Positions 35,379 to 45,111 of a DNA stretch of 64,000 bases are shown piece after piece. Position 1 is the first letter of the stretch. Each line of letters begins with the position of its first letter. Position numbers and translations under genes: made by a program. The notes beneath the pieces are model-generated. The model searched no databases. It was not told the DNA's origin and saw only the letters and a list, made by a program, of their open reading frames with translations. Origin of the DNA: Anaerobacillus sp. CMMVII (lineage in GTDB: Bacteria > Bacillota > Bacilli > Bacillales > Anaerobacillaceae); assembly GCF_025377685.1 (NCBI RefSeq), contig NZ_JACEHK010000008.1, positions 248,001 to 312,000 on the forward strand, in the 5' to 3' direction.

Positions 35379-36338
35379 ATGTTTAAAAATATATTTTATT
35401 TTCCAGCTAAAAATTTGTCAATTGTCGTCACCTTAATGATCATAGTAGGGTTAATTGTGGGAAGTGCGATTGATACAGAGTTTTTAAGGGTCTTGATGCC
35501 GATAGCGATTTTGGCCATGATTGTCCCAACAATGATTGGGTTTCATTGGAAAGAGATGGTAAGCGTCACTCATTACAAGGTATTTATTGCTGCGGCAATC
35601 ATTAACTTCATCATCATCCCATTATTGGCTTACTTCTTAGGCTTTGTTATGTTAAAAGGAGATCCAGAACTATTTGCTGGACTAGCTTTGGCATCGCTAT
35701 TACCAACAAGTGGAATGACGATTTCTTGGACGATGTTCTACAAAGGGAATGTTTCAGCAGCTATTAAAATAACGGCGATTAGTTTAATTGCAGGGGCAAT
35801 CATAACACCAATTTATTTAACCTTGATGTTTGATCAAATCATCGATGCTGACTTATCGTTTTTATTTATGAAAGTGATGTTAGTTGTTTTTGTACCAATG
35901 ATTGTAGGTACATTCATTCATCGCTGGTTAATGAAAAAATATTCTCAAGAAAAATTTAACAAAAAAGTGAAACCAGTATTACCTGCCATTAGTACTTGGG
36001 GATTAATGTTAATTATTTTTGTGATGGCAAGCATTAATGCAACGATCATTTTTTCGGAATCAGCGATTATTCTTCAAGCTATTCTTATATTGGTTTTATT
36101 TTATCTTTTGAATTTTGCAATTAGCACGATCGTAGGAAAATGGCTGTTTAATCGGGAAGATAGTATTGCCCTCGTTTACAGTACTGTCCTTAGAAATCTA
36201 TCGATTGCCTTAGGGATCGCGGTTACCTCATTTGGACCTAAAGCCGGTTTAATTCTAGCCCTTGCTTTTGTCATTCAAATTCAAGCTGCAACCTGGTATG
36301 GTAAACTTACAGATCGTTTTGGTGTGTTTAAAGGCTAG
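35379..36338 (+). CDS. Bile acid:sodium symporter / arsenite permease-like transporter
   Basis: 319 residues, about ten transmembrane helices, SBF/BASS fold (LASLLPTSGMTISWTMFYKG and VLRNLSIALGIAVTSFGP are the two crossover-type motifs). In Bacillota, stand-alone members are related to ACR3 arsenite carriers, but the ACR3 cysteine is not evident here, so the substrate is unknown. ATG 35379 follows TAGGAGGGC; the longer frame to 35313 is unlikely. Monocistronic with its own terminator. Confidence 0.82.
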   Translation: MFKNIFYFPAKNLSIVVTLMIIVGLIVGSAIDTEFLRVLMPIAILAMIVPTMIGFHWKEMVSVTHYKVFIAAAIINFIIIPLLAYFLGFVMLKGDPELFAGLALASLLPTSGMTISWTMFYKGNVSAAIKITAISLIAGAIITPIYLTLMFDQIIDADLSFLFMKVMLVVFVPMIVGTFIHRWLMKKYSQEKFNKKVKPVLPAISTWGLMLIIFVMASINATIIFSESAIILQAILILVLFYLLNFAISTIVGKWLFNREDSIALVYSTVLRNLSIALGIAVTSFGPKAGLILALAFVIQIQAATWYGKLTDRFGVFKG

Positions 36339-36350
36339 ATATCAATGTTA

Positions 36351-36382
36351 GAGGCTGATTAGCAATCAGCCTCTTTATTTTT
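36351..36382 (+). terminator. Terminator
   Basis: GAGGCTGATT (36351-36360), loop AGC, AATCAGCCTC (36364-36373), then TTTATTTTT. Confidence 0.9.
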
Positions 36383-36431
36383 AGAAAACATATAGGGTAA
36401 GTTAAATGTAAACATTGAAGGAGCTAAGGAT

Positions 36432-37219
36432 ATGAAATTGCTAACAATCAATTGTCATTCATGGCAAGAAAAAGATCAAATCGAGAAAATAAAGATCTTG
36501 GCACAAACGATCAAAGAAAATGGCTATGACGTCATTGCCTTGCAAGAAGTGAGTCAAAAAATTACCGCTAAAAAGTTAATGAGAAGCTGAAGGTAGACAA
36601 TTATGTTTATGTATTATTGCAAGAACTAAGAAAATTAGGGGTAGATGATTATACCTTTGTATGGGGCTTTTCTCATATTGGCTTTGTTTATTATGAAGAA
36701 GGGTTGGCGGTTTTGACAAAGCATAAGATTGAGGAGGATTACTCATTTATTATCACTCACTCTAAAAATACACTCAATTGGAAAACGAGAAAAATTGTTG
36801 GAGCGAAAATTCTGATTAACGGAGAACCAATAAATTTTTACTCGTGCCATCTTGGCTGGTGGGAAGATGAGACAGAACCATACCGCAACCAAGTTGATAA
36901 CCTAATTGCACAAGTTAACCAGGACGAGCAATTTTTTCTAATGGGTGATTTTAATAATGATGCTTCAGTTAAAAATGAAGGTTATGACTATCTCTTAAGT
37001 AAAGGGCTTTATGATACATATTCTCTAGCTAAAGAAAAAGATAATGGAACAACTGTACTTGGAGAAATCAAGGGGTGGGATGATAATAAACGTGATTTGC
37101 GAATCGATTATATTTTTACTAATCGACCAATTCAAGTTCAAAGTTCAAAGGTGATTTTTAATGATCGAAACAAACCAATGATTTCAGATCATTTTGGTGT
37201 AGAAATTACTATACAATAA
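36432..37219 (+). pseudogene. Endonuclease/exonuclease/phosphatase family protein, one frameshift
   Basis: ATG 36432 follows AAGGAGCTAAGGA. The frame reads MKLLTINCHSWQEKDQIEKI, contains LQEVSQ (metal-binding Glu), then breaks in the A5 run 36570-36574. With one A more it continues KVNEKLKVDNYVYVLLQELR into the downstream frame with CHLGWW, MGDFNNDA and SDHFGVE, the remaining catalytic motifs of the DNase I-like fold. About 262 residues. Substrate may be nucleic acid, a phospholipid or an inositol phosphate; it cannot be told. Confidence 0.85.
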
Positions 37220-37385
37220 ATAAGATTACCTTAAAAGGAACGATTGCTTAGCTCACCTTAGAGAATACCCATTAGGCGATCACTACATAAAAAATAGTAA
37301 ACAAAGGGCTTGATTTAAGAATACATAATCTTATAATAGTCGATGATGTACTTATCTTATGATAGGTTTAGATAGGAGGATAAAA

Positions 37386-37856
37386 ATGAATTCGAAAGTG
37401 AAATTGCAAGATATTATTGATCAAATACAAACCCAGTTTGACGAGACTCATTCGTTTGTAAATCTGAAAACTGGACAAACTTTCTTTGTGACAACTGAAG
37501 AATTGCGAAAAGCAGAGGAAGATGATGAGCTGTTCGAAGGGTTAGCTGAATGGGAAATTGATAGCCTCAAGTTAGCAATTGATGTACTTGAGAATGAAGA
37601 GGATTACCTTGAACTTCCTGATAAATTTGAGATTAATGAATATGAGATGATTGAGGATTATTGCTATTCAATTTCGAATGAAAACTATAAAAATATCCTC
37701 TTAAGGGCAATCCAAGGTAAAGGTGCATTTCGCCGTTTCAAAGATCAAATTATCGATTTAGGAATTGAACAAGATTGGTACCAATTTCAAGGCGAGAAGT
37801 ATAAAGAAATTGCCATTAAATGGTGTAAAAACCATGAAATTGAATATGTCGAATGA
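37386..37856 (+). CDS. UPF0158 family protein
   Basis: 156 residues, soluble and very acidic. The pattern (FVNLKTGQTFFVTTEELRKA ... IQGKGAFRRFKDQIIDLGIE ... WYQFQGEKYKEIAIKWCKNH) is that of the UPF0158 family, whose biochemical role is unknown. ATG 37386 follows AGGAGGATAAAA; the earlier ATG at 37359 precedes the ribosome site. Monocistronic; converges on tdh with a shared terminator. Confidence 0.82.
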   Translation: MNSKVKLQDIIDQIQTQFDETHSFVNLKTGQTFFVTTEELRKAEEDDELFEGLAEWEIDSLKLAIDVLENEEDYLELPDKFEINEYEMIEDYCYSISNENYKNILLRAIQGKGAFRRFKDQIIDLGIEQDWYQFQGEKYKEIAIKWCKNHEIEYVE

Positions 37857-37902
37857 AATCTATGTTTGAACCATTTGAAGTAACGATTACACCGTATGCT
37901 TA

Positions 37903-37944
37903 AAAAAGCGATAAGCACACCAGCAAGTGTGCTTATCGCTTTTT
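37903..37944. terminator. Bidirectional terminator
   Basis: Perfect 18-bp stem, AAAAAGCGATAAGCACAC (37903-37920) with GTGTGCTTATCGCTTTTT (37927-37944), loop CAGCAA, between the converging UPF0158 gene and tdh. Confidence 0.95.
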
Positions 37945-37957
37945 ATTTATTTGCTTG

Positions 37958-38908
37958 TCATACCGTTACAGTTTTTTTTAGCTTATTTAGCATATCAACC
38001 GTCATTTTTGCTAGATCGTATTCTGCTTTGAAGCCCCATTCTTGTGTTGCTGCAGAGCAGTCAATAGAATTTGGCCAACTATCAGCAATTCCTTGTCTTA
38101 CTGGGTCAACATCATAATTCATTTCGAAGTTTGGAATATGCTTTTTAATTTCAGCAGCAATTTGACTCGGTTCAAAGCTCATCGCAGTAACATTAAAAGC
38201 ATTACGATGAATTAGTTTTGTTGAGTCTGCTTCCATTAGGTTAATAATTGCATTTAGAGCGTCAGGCATATACATCATATCCATATAGGTTCCTTCAGCA
38301 ATGTAAGATGTGTACTTCGCGTCTTCAATAGCTTTATAGTAAATATCAACAGCATAATCTGTCGTACCACCACCAGGAGGTGTAGCATATGAGATTAAAC
38401 CTGGGAAACGAAGTCCTCTGGTATCAACACCATATTTATGATAGTAATAGTCACAAAGAAGTTCACCAGATACCTTATTTACTCCGTACATCGTTGTAGG
38501 ACGTTGAATCGTGTCTTGTGGTGTTTGATCTTTTGGTGTGGATGGACCAAACGCACCAATTGAGCTAGGTGTAAAGAACTTACAATTTAGTTCTCTAGCA
38601 ACTTCTAAAGCATTTACAAGTCCACCCATGTTTAAGTTCCAGGCAAGGAGTGGCATTTTTTCAGCTGTAGCTGATAATAACGCAGCTAAATGAATGACAG
38701 TGTCTACCTTATGTTTAGTTGCGACTTCAAACATTGCTTGATGATCAGTTACATCTAGTATTTCGAAAGGCCCCGATTGAACAACCTCACTGCCATTATC
38801 ACGAATATCTGTAGCAATTACGTTATTCGCTCCGTAAATTTCTCTCATTTTTAAAGTAAGCTCTGAACCGATTTGTCCTAATGCACCCGTCAGTAAAATT
38901 TTCTTCAT
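37958..38908 (-). CDS. tdh: L-threonine 3-dehydrogenase, SDR (epimerase-like) type
   Basis: Oxidises L-threonine with NAD to 2-amino-3-ketobutyrate. Extended short-chain dehydrogenase: nucleotide motif TGALGQIGS (7-15), [11 protein letters not shown] with the catalytic Ser/Thr, YGVNK with Tyr141 and Lys145, and RFPGLISY typical of this TDH group. 316 residues, normal. It lies 40 bp downstream of kbl on the same strand; the pair converts threonine to glycine and acetyl-CoA. GGGGGT precedes its ATG. Confidence 0.93.
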   Translation of the reverse strand: MKKILLTGALGQIGSELTLKMREIYGANNVIATDIRDNGSEVVQSGPFEILDVTDHQAMFEVATKHKVDTVIHLAALLSATAEKMPLLAWNLNMGGLVNALEVARELNCKFFTPSSIGAFGPSTPKDQTPQDTIQRPTTMYGVNKVSGELLCDYYYHKYGVDTRGLRFPGLISYATPPGGGTTDYAVDIYYKAIEDAKYTSYIAEGTYMDMMYMPDALNAIINLMEADSTKLIHRNAFNVTAMSFEPSQIAAEIKKHIPNFEMNYDVDPVRQGIADSWPNSIDCSAATQEWGFKAEYDLAKMTVDMLNKLKKTVTV

Positions 38909-38948
38909 ATGTGTAACCCCCTATTTATTCACGGTGTAAAGTGTTGAC

Positions 38949-40135
38949 TTAGATAACCCCTAATTCTTTGCCGACTTTTTCATAAATAGCAATAGCTTCG
39001 TCAAGCATTTCCTTCGTATGTGCAGCAGTTGGCATATTACGAACGCGTCCTGTTCCTTGAGGAACTGTAGGGAAGACGATTGACTTTGCATAAACGCCTT
39101 CTTCAAATAATCGTTTACTGAATTGTTGTGTTAATTTTTCTTCACCAATGATACAAGGCGTGATTGGTGTTTCGCTTTCACCGATATTAAAGCCAAGCTC
39201 TTTAAGCCCTTCTTTAAGTAATTGCCGTTTTCCCAGAGACGGTCATGAAGCTCTGTGCTTTCCATTAAAATCTCGATAGCTTTTTTACTAGCCGCTACAT
39301 CTGCAGGAGGTAGGGCAGTTGAAAATAGAAATGGTCTACTTCTTACTTTTAACCATTCAATCAGTTCCTTTTTACCAGCAACATAACCACCTACAACACC
39401 GATTGCTTTAGAAAGCGTACCGATTTGGAAATCGACTTTATCAGACAGACCGAAATGTTTGACTGTTCCAGCACCTTTGCCAAGCACACCAGAGCCGTGA
39501 GCGTCATCGACGTACGTAATTAAATCGAATTCTTCAGCGATCTCAACAATTTCAGGTAATTTTGCAACGTCACCATCCATCGAAAATACGCCGTCAGTAA
39601 TAACCATAATTTTGTTATATAGACCTGATTCTACAGCTGCTTTTGCCTTTGCACGTAAATCGTCCATATCAGAGTGATTGACACGGATTATTTTTGCTTT
39701 TGAAAGACGACAGCCGTCAATAATTGAGGCATGGTTTAATTCATCTGAAAGAATGGCATCATTTTTATCCATAACGGCAGAAATAGCAGCCATATTACAG
39801 TTAAAGCCTGATTGATAGGCGATCGCAGCTTCTGTATGTTTGAACTCCGCAATTTTTTCTTCTAAACTTGTATGAAGTTCTAACGTACCATTAATCGTTC
39901 GAACAGCACCAGCACCGACACCAAACTCTTCGATCGCCGTTAATGCTACTTCTTTTAGACGGGTATCTGTTGCTAACCCTAAATAGTTGTTTGACGAAAG
40001 GTTTATGAGATCGTTTCCATTAATTTTAATCATTGGCCCGTTGGCACTTTGAAGGGGATCGATGACATTAAATAAGCCTTTCGATTTTAAGTCATCAAGA
40101 TTTTCTTTTAAGAAGCTATCTAATACTTTTGCCAC
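38949..40135 (-). pseudogene. kbl: Glycine C-acetyltransferase (KBL), one frameshift
   Basis: PLP-dependent 2-amino-3-ketobutyrate CoA ligase. [10 protein letters not shown] and the PLP lysine Lys243 (GTLSKAIG) are present, with ATG 40135 after AGGAGGAATAA. The frame breaks near 39222-39223: with one more base it reads [20 protein letters not shown] and continues through [18 protein letters not shown] and [18 protein letters not shown] to a stop at 38949, giving about 396 residues, the family length. Likely a sequence error rather than a dead gene, since tdh downstream is intact. Confidence 0.9.
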
Positions 40136-40467
40136 ATTTATTCCTCCTAAATTGCTGTTTGTTATTCCTAAAAAGATAAATGTACACCCTGAAAAGACAA
40201 TTGTGCTATCAGTTATTGTTAATTATTCTATGTTGTATAAATCATTTTACCACAGTTAAATCAATTTGTTTATATAGAAAAGACAGTTTCACAATAAAAA
40301 TTTTCGTGTTTTCCTTAAAGATGTTTGTCTATTTCGGGTGGACATCAGATCTGTTAGTTATTTCCTGATAGTATGGTACTTGTTGAAAAGAATTAAACGA
40401 GATTTCCAGTCTGGGAGGGGAATAAACAAGTATCTGAAAAATTAGTTTTTCACAAATGAATAAAAAG

Positions 40468-40502
40468 AAAAACGAGCTAGGATGCCATCCTAGCTCGTTT
40501 TT
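40468..40502 (-). terminator. Terminator overlapping the CBO0543 gene stop
   Basis: Perfect 17-bp inverted repeat, 40468-40484 with 40486-40502 (AAAAACGAGCTAGGATG), with A-run giving the minus-strand T-run. The stop codon of the gene at 40490 lies inside the stem. The 40136-40467 region holds the kbl promoter area and no gene. Confidence 0.85.
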
Positions 40503-40999
40503 GTGTGTGGTTCTTCGGAGTGCTTACTATTTTCATCCATCCAATTCATGAGTGGTAACAGACTTCTGACAGCCAATTTCGCCGTTGTTATTGTCAGCAA
40601 GGAGTGAATCCATGTCCATCCTTTGTTGTATTTGATAAGTTGTGTATGTTTTTCGAGCCATTTTTCTACGATCGCTTGAGGGATTGAGAAAAGCCAAACC
40701 TTAAGGAAAGAATTTAACCAATGATCACTTTTAGTTGAGCGACAGTACCAAACTGAGACTAGTGAACATAAACAGTAATCGTAAATAATACTACTTTTAT
40801 AAATTTTAGGAAGGAGCCGGACTGGGTATAGTAAAAATTTCTTTTCTGCTAGTATAGGAGCCACAAAAGTATTTGAATAGGAATTTAAGAGAAATATGAT
40901 CACCCAATTTTTGTAATTTTTCCCTCGTAACGAAAAGGGGATTGAGATAAGTCCAAAGAGTAGTAATATGTATAAAAGTTTCTTCTCGAATTGCTGCAT
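40490..40999 (-). CDS. CBO0543-type small membrane protein
   Basis: 169 residues with four or five hydrophobic segments (LLYILLLFGLISIPFSL, NWVIIFLLNSYSNTF) and a basic C-terminal half (NKGWTWIHSLLTITTAKLAV). Resembles the CBO0543 family of Bacillus membrane proteins of unknown role. ATG preceded by AAGGGGTG. Monocistronic. Confidence 0.65.
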   Translation of the reverse strand: MQQFEKKLLYILLLFGLISIPFSLRGKNYKNWVIIFLLNSYSNTFVAPILAEKKFLLYPVRLLPKIYKSSIIYDYCLCSLVSVWYCRSTKSDHWLNSFLKVWLFSIPQAIVEKWLEKHTQLIKYNKGWTWIHSLLTITTAKLAVRSLLPLMNWMDENSKHSEEPHTKTS

Positions 41000-41064
41000 A
41001 AAAACACCCCTTACATTAAAGTTTTTTTAGTATTTGCCATTTTAGCCGATTATATTTTTAGATA

Positions 41065-41215
41065 TGGATTTCATAATCTTTCTTTTCGCTACAAAGTTTT
41101 GAATAAAGGTGCGTAGAAAACCTTTTGCAACTACATCTATATAGCTTAGTTAAGGGAATTATGAAATTCACTTATGTAAAAACATTTGCTTAAACGAAGT
41201 TGTTATTATAGTAAA
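41065..41215. repeat. Diverged intergenic repeat family 3, copy 1
   Basis: Shares TTCATAAT, TTCGCTAC, TTTTGCAACTACATCTA, TATAGCTTAGTTAAGG and AAATTCACTTAT with 56212-56370 in the same order. No coding frame. Confidence 0.55.
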
Positions 41216-41232
41216 TAATTAAAAATAACTTA

Positions 41233-41261
41233 TTTACAAACCATAATTTGGGTGATACTAT
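41233..41261 (+). promoter_or_regulatory. Sigma-A promoter of the glnS leader
   Basis: TTTACA (41233-41238), 17 bp, TACTAT (41256-41261), about 15 bp before the T-box leader. Confidence 0.65.
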
Positions 41262-41274
41262 AGACAAAATATTA

Positions 41275-41552
41275 CAATGCGATGATGAGAAGAGTAGATA
41301 GGTCCATTCTTTTGCAGAGAGCTCCTGTTGGTGAAATGGAGCAGGAATGATTTATTCGAAACAAGCCTCTGAGCAGCACATTGGATCCTAGTAGAGGGGA
41401 TAGTGTGACAGGAGCTCCTGTTATAGAGCTAGGGTATAAGCTGATTGCCGTACCTGAAAAGGTTAATATGGTGACATATTAATAAACTGGGGTGGTACCA
41501 CGAATTCAAAATCTCGTCCCCAAGACATTTGTCTTGGAGGTGAGATTTTTTT
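41275..41552 (+). promoter_or_regulatory. T-box riboswitch leader of glnS, specifier CAA (Gln)
   Basis: AGTA motif (GAAGAGTAGA), long Stem I, T-box GGGGTGGTACCACG at 41489-41502, and a terminator 41511-41552 ending in T7. The specifier region GAAA-CAA-G-CCTCTGAG puts CAA at 41362-41364, as expected for a glutaminyl-tRNA synthetase. Uncharged tRNA-Gln should raise glnS expression. Confidence 0.93.
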
Positions 41553-41655
41553 ATTTTGTTCAAAGGCTCAATTCGTAAAACAGGGGCTATTATGGAAAAT
41601 TTGCGTTTTACAAATCAGTATTGAAAAACAACATAATTAGGAGGATGGTTGTGCA

Positions 41656-43299
41656 ATGAGCGCTGAAAATTTTATAGATAAGATTGTTGAAGAGGATATC
41701 AATTTTTTTCAAAGACCGATTTGTACGAGATTTCCTCCAGAACCAAATGGGTACCTCCATATCGGGAGTGTGTATGCAATTTATACGAGCTATCGAGTTG
41801 CTAAGAAATATAACGGGCATTTTAATCTTCGGTTTGATGACACCAATCCGTTAAAAGAAGATCTTGAATACGTAAATGCAATCATTGAAGATATGAATTG
41901 GCTTGGATTTAGTCCAGGGGAACGTATTTTTTATGGATCGGATTATGCGAATGAGATTTATCAAGCGGGGCTAACACTCATTAAAAAAGGTAAAGCGTAT
42001 GTCTGTGATTTAACGCCTGAAGAAATGAGTGCCTATCGAGGAACATTGACAGAGGGTGGAACAGAGAGTCCGTACCGAAATCGTAGTGTTACTGAAAATA
42101 TCAAGCTCTTTGAAAAAATGAGGAATGGAGAGTTTCCAACGGCTTCAAAAGTACTTCGGGCAAAAATTGATATGGGTTCGCCAAATATCAATTTACGCGA
42201 CCCTGTTCTCTTTAGAATTATTCATGCTACACATTACCGTACTGGGAACAATTGGTGCATTTACCCGATGTATGACTTTGCCCATCCAATTCAAGATGCC
42301 ATTGAGGGAATTACACATTCGTTATGTTCAATTGAATTTAAAGATCACCGTCCGCTTTATGAATGGGTATTACATGCATTAGATATTTCAGAACCTCCGA
42401 AACAACGAGAATTTGGCCGGTTAAATTTGACTGGGGTTGTTACGAGTAAGCGTTACTTACGTGAGTTGGTCGCAGGTAATTTTGTTGACGGTTGGGATGA
42501 TCCAAGATTGCCAACAATTCGCGGAATGCGAAGAAGAGGCTATACTCCTGAAAGTATTTGTCATTTTATTGAAGAAATCGGATTAGCGAAGCAGCAGACA
42601 GTAGTCGATATGGGGATGCTTGAACATTTTGTGCGACTAGACCAAAAAGCAAAGGTTCGAAGCATTATGGCAGTGATCAATCCACTTAAGGTCGTCATAA
42701 CGAATTATCCTGAAGGTGAATCCGAGCTTCTAACGATAAAAAATAATAGTGAAAACGCTGACTTAGGAACTAGAGAAGTTTCATTTTCAAATATTGTTTA
42801 TATCGAAAAAGACGATTTTATGGAAGAGCCAGTACCCGGATTTAAAAGGTTGACTCTGCATGGCGAAGTTCGACTGATGGGTGCTTATTTCATTAGATGT
42901 AATGAGGTTATAAAAGATATCGATACTGGTGAAATTCTTGAATTACGTTGCAGCTATGATCCTGAAACGAAAAGTGGAACTGGTTTTAAAGGTCGAAAAG
43001 TGAAGGGGACCATTCATTGGGTCTCACATGAACATGCCGAAAAAATCGATGTTCATTTATATAATAAACTTTTAGCAGGCGATGACATTGTCAAAGATAC
43101 TGAGAAAACATGGGATGAAAAAATAAACACTGACTCACTTGTTGTTATAAAGGATTGTCTTGTTGAGTCCGCCATTAGAACAGAAGATCGTTTCCAATTT
43201 TTACGTCATGGGTATTTTTATCTTGATAAGAAATTTTCAGGAAAACAAAAACTAGTTTTTAATCGGATTGTTTCATTAAAAGATTCATGGAAACGATAA
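41656..43299 (+). CDS. glnS: Glutaminyl-tRNA synthetase
   Basis: Class I aminoacyl-tRNA synthetase of 547 residues. The HIGH motif reads PNGYLHIGS (31-38) and the KMSKS region is TGVVTSKRYL near 260. The C-terminal half is the GlnRS beta-barrel anticodon-binding region (KVKGTIHWVSHEHAEKIDVH), which separates it from non-discriminating GluRS. Most Bacilli lack GlnRS and make Gln-tRNA through GatCAB, so this gene is probably acquired. It is controlled by a CAA-specific T-box. ATG after AGGAGGATGG. Confidence 0.95.
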   Translation: MSAENFIDKIVEEDINFFQRPICTRFPPEPNGYLHIGSVYAIYTSYRVAKKYNGHFNLRFDDTNPLKEDLEYVNAIIEDMNWLGFSPGERIFYGSDYANEIYQAGLTLIKKGKAYVCDLTPEEMSAYRGTLTEGGTESPYRNRSVTENIKLFEKMRNGEFPTASKVLRAKIDMGSPNINLRDPVLFRIIHATHYRTGNNWCIYPMYDFAHPIQDAIEGITHSLCSIEFKDHRPLYEWVLHALDISEPPKQREFGRLNLTGVVTSKRYLRELVAGNFVDGWDDPRLPTIRGMRRRGYTPESICHFIEEIGLAKQQTVVDMGMLEHFVRLDQKAKVRSIMAVINPLKVVITNYPEGESELLTIKNNSENADLGTREVSFSNIVYIEKDDFMEEPVPGFKRLTLHGEVRLMGAYFIRCNEVIKDIDTGEILELRCSYDPETKSGTGFKGRKVKGTIHWVSHEHAEKIDVHLYNKLLAGDDIVKDTEKTWDEKINTDSLVVIKDCLVESAIRTEDRFQFLRHGYFYLDKKFSGKQKLVFNRIVSLKDSWKR

Positions 43300-43308
43300 A
43301 GAAACTAG

Positions 43309-43341
43309 AGCAATGGCTTTCTTTAAAGTCATTGCTTTTTT
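43309..43341 (+). terminator. Terminator of glnS
   Basis: AGCAATGGCTT (43309-43319) pairs with AAGTCATTGCT (43326-43336), one wobble, followed by T7. Confidence 0.85.
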
Positions 43342-43398
43342 TGAAACTTACTTAAGGTCAGTCTCGTCTAATAAGAAAGAGAGAAATGAGGGAGAAGG

Positions 43399-44235
43399 AT
43401 GAAATACTTTCTAATAGCAACACTAGCGTTTTTAACACTCGTAGGCTGTGGACAAGGTACAGAAACGGATTTAAGAACAGGCTACGAAAAACAGCAAAAC
43501 GAATACCAGGTGGAAATCCCCGTTGGATCAGAGGATGAGGCGGTAAGAGTAGTTCAAAACTTTATTTCTAGTGAATTAGTGGAAGCAGCTTATTCAGGTC
43601 TTTATCTTGAGCAGGATCCGAAAACCCATGTAGTCGTACTTATTCAGGAGCAATTTCTAAATCAGGAGTTAGTAAATCAATTTTTAGCATTTGTTGAAAA
43701 AAACAGCAGTAGCAGCAGTAGTAAGTTTTTAGTTGAATTAAAGGCAGCAAAGCACTCATACGTAACAATGGAAACAATTATGAATAAGCTTAACGAATCA
43801 AGTGAGGAAATACTTGTCACCGATAGAAAGGTACTTTCGTTTGGAATCAACGAAATCGAAAATCGAATTGATTTATATGTTTCTACAAGAGCCGATTTAA
43901 ATGAAGAATTGTTAAATGAAATTACAGAAGGCTATGAGGATATTCTAGAGATTACTGAAGGACTAATGAGCGATGTGGATGATCACGGGCTTCCTACAGC
44001 AGATCCTTATATTGTTGGGGAAATAATGGAAGTTGACTCTGGAAATCGACGTATTTTAATAGAGGATCAAATATATTTTTCAATTAATGACGCTACGATC
44101 ATAATAGATAGTCAAGGCGAGAAGCTTCTGGAAACAGATTTACAAGAAGGCGATGAAGTTGCTGTATGGACAGATGGCGCAATCCTAAGTTCACTCCCTG
44201 CACAAGGGTATGCAGTTGTGATTGAGAAGAGATAA
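43399..44235 (+). CDS. Lipoprotein with DUF3221-like C-terminal domain
   Basis: 278 residues. Signal peptide ends in the lipobox LVGC (Cys17). A Ser-rich linker (NSSSSSSK) near 112-119 separates the N-terminal region from a central domain; the last 80 residues (YIVGEIMEVDSGNRRILIED ... DLQEGDEVAVWTDG) resemble the small beta-barrel DUF3221/OB-like domain common on Bacillus lipoproteins. Function unknown. GAGGGAGAAGG precedes the ATG. Confidence 0.8.
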   Translation: MKYFLIATLAFLTLVGCGQGTETDLRTGYEKQQNEYQVEIPVGSEDEAVRVVQNFISSELVEAAYSGLYLEQDPKTHVVVLIQEQFLNQELVNQFLAFVEKNSSSSSSKFLVELKAAKHSYVTMETIMNKLNESSEEILVTDRKVLSFGINEIENRIDLYVSTRADLNEELLNEITEGYEDILEITEGLMSDVDDHGLPTADPYIVGEIMEVDSGNRRILIEDQIYFSINDATIIIDSQGEKLLETDLQEGDEVAVWTDGAILSSLPAQGYAVVIEKR

Positions 44236-44244
44236 AAAAATGAT

Positions 44245-44280
44245 AAAAGGCGTACGAGAGAATCATTCGTACGCCTTTTT
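44245..44280. terminator. Bidirectional terminator
   Basis: AAAAGGCGTACGA (44245-44257) and TCGTACGCCTTTT (44267-44279) between converging genes. Confidence 0.9.
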
Positions 44281-44285
44281 CTTAT

Positions 44286-44930
44286 CTAACGTAAGTTCAT
44301 TAACTCATCGAGAGAAAGCTTGGCAACAATTTCATAGCTATTCCCTTGTCCACGAGGTCTCACAATGACAGTCCCCATATCAGGTATTTGCCCCAGTCCC
44401 ACTCCTGGTGGAAAGCTATGTGCGATAATGACTTGATTGAAACCTGCAGGAGGTTGAAACTCAAAAATTGCATGAAGGTAGTTTAGTATTCTGTTTTGTT
44501 CTGCTGGAGGGAGGTTGGCGCTCAAGTTATAAATCTCAATCCAAAATGGTTCTACTTGAACGTTTTCTTCGCCAAAAGCCAAAGTTGTTGTTTCTATTGT
44601 TCTACAAAAGGGACTTGCCCCGACTGGATAGCTTACAGGTATCCTTAATCTGCGCAACGCCTCACCATAGGCTATTGATTGCCTTCTCCCGGTATCTGAA
44701 AGATTTCGCTGTGTATAACAATCCTGAAAACTAAGACCTGGTTGATCCCTTCCTACGTTAGCTGTTGCATGTCTAGCATATAGAATATATCCTCCTCCTT
44801 GTAGTGAATTTAGTAATGACGAGTAATTTTGTTGAGAGGTTGCCTGAAATTGATGTGGCTGTAAAGTGTAATAAGGTGCAAATGGTTGTGGATACTGATA
44901 GCCCCAGTTCGTTTGATTGTACAATTTCAT
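44286..44930 (-). CDS. Histidine phosphatase family protein
   Basis: 214 residues. The active-site motif is YARHATANVGRDQ (Arg-His, His the phosphate acceptor), with RNLSDTGRRQSIAYGEALRR, SPFCRTIETT and IIAHSFPPG (second catalytic His) in the normal order. This arrangement lies close to the Ais-like branch of phosphoglycerate mutase-type phosphatases. The first 45 residues are Gln/Tyr/Pro-rich and not part of the fold. ATG 44930 follows AAAGGAGAA; the ATG at 44942 precedes that site. Confidence 0.88.
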   Translation of the reverse strand: MKLYNQTNWGYQYPQPFAPYYTLQPHQFQATSQQNYSSLLNSLQGGGYILYARHATANVGRDQPGLSFQDCYTQRNLSDTGRRQSIAYGEALRRLRIPVSYPVGASPFCRTIETTTLAFGEENVQVEPFWIEIYNLSANLPPAEQNRILNYLHAIFEFQPPAGFNQVIIAHSFPPGVGLGQIPDMGTVIVRPRGQGNSYEIVAKLSLDELMNLR

Positions 44931-45111
44931 TTCTCCTTTCATTAACTATTTGAAACGCGCACGAAACTTATTAGTTAATGAATATGTTGTTACTGAATTT
45001 GTTAGGACTCGAATTGACGGGGCTAAATTGTTATTTTTGTGAGGATGTATTGTTTATCGGTTTGTGTGTTTGTCTAAACTGCTAACAGGTTAATAAAAGT
45101 GGGGAAAAACA

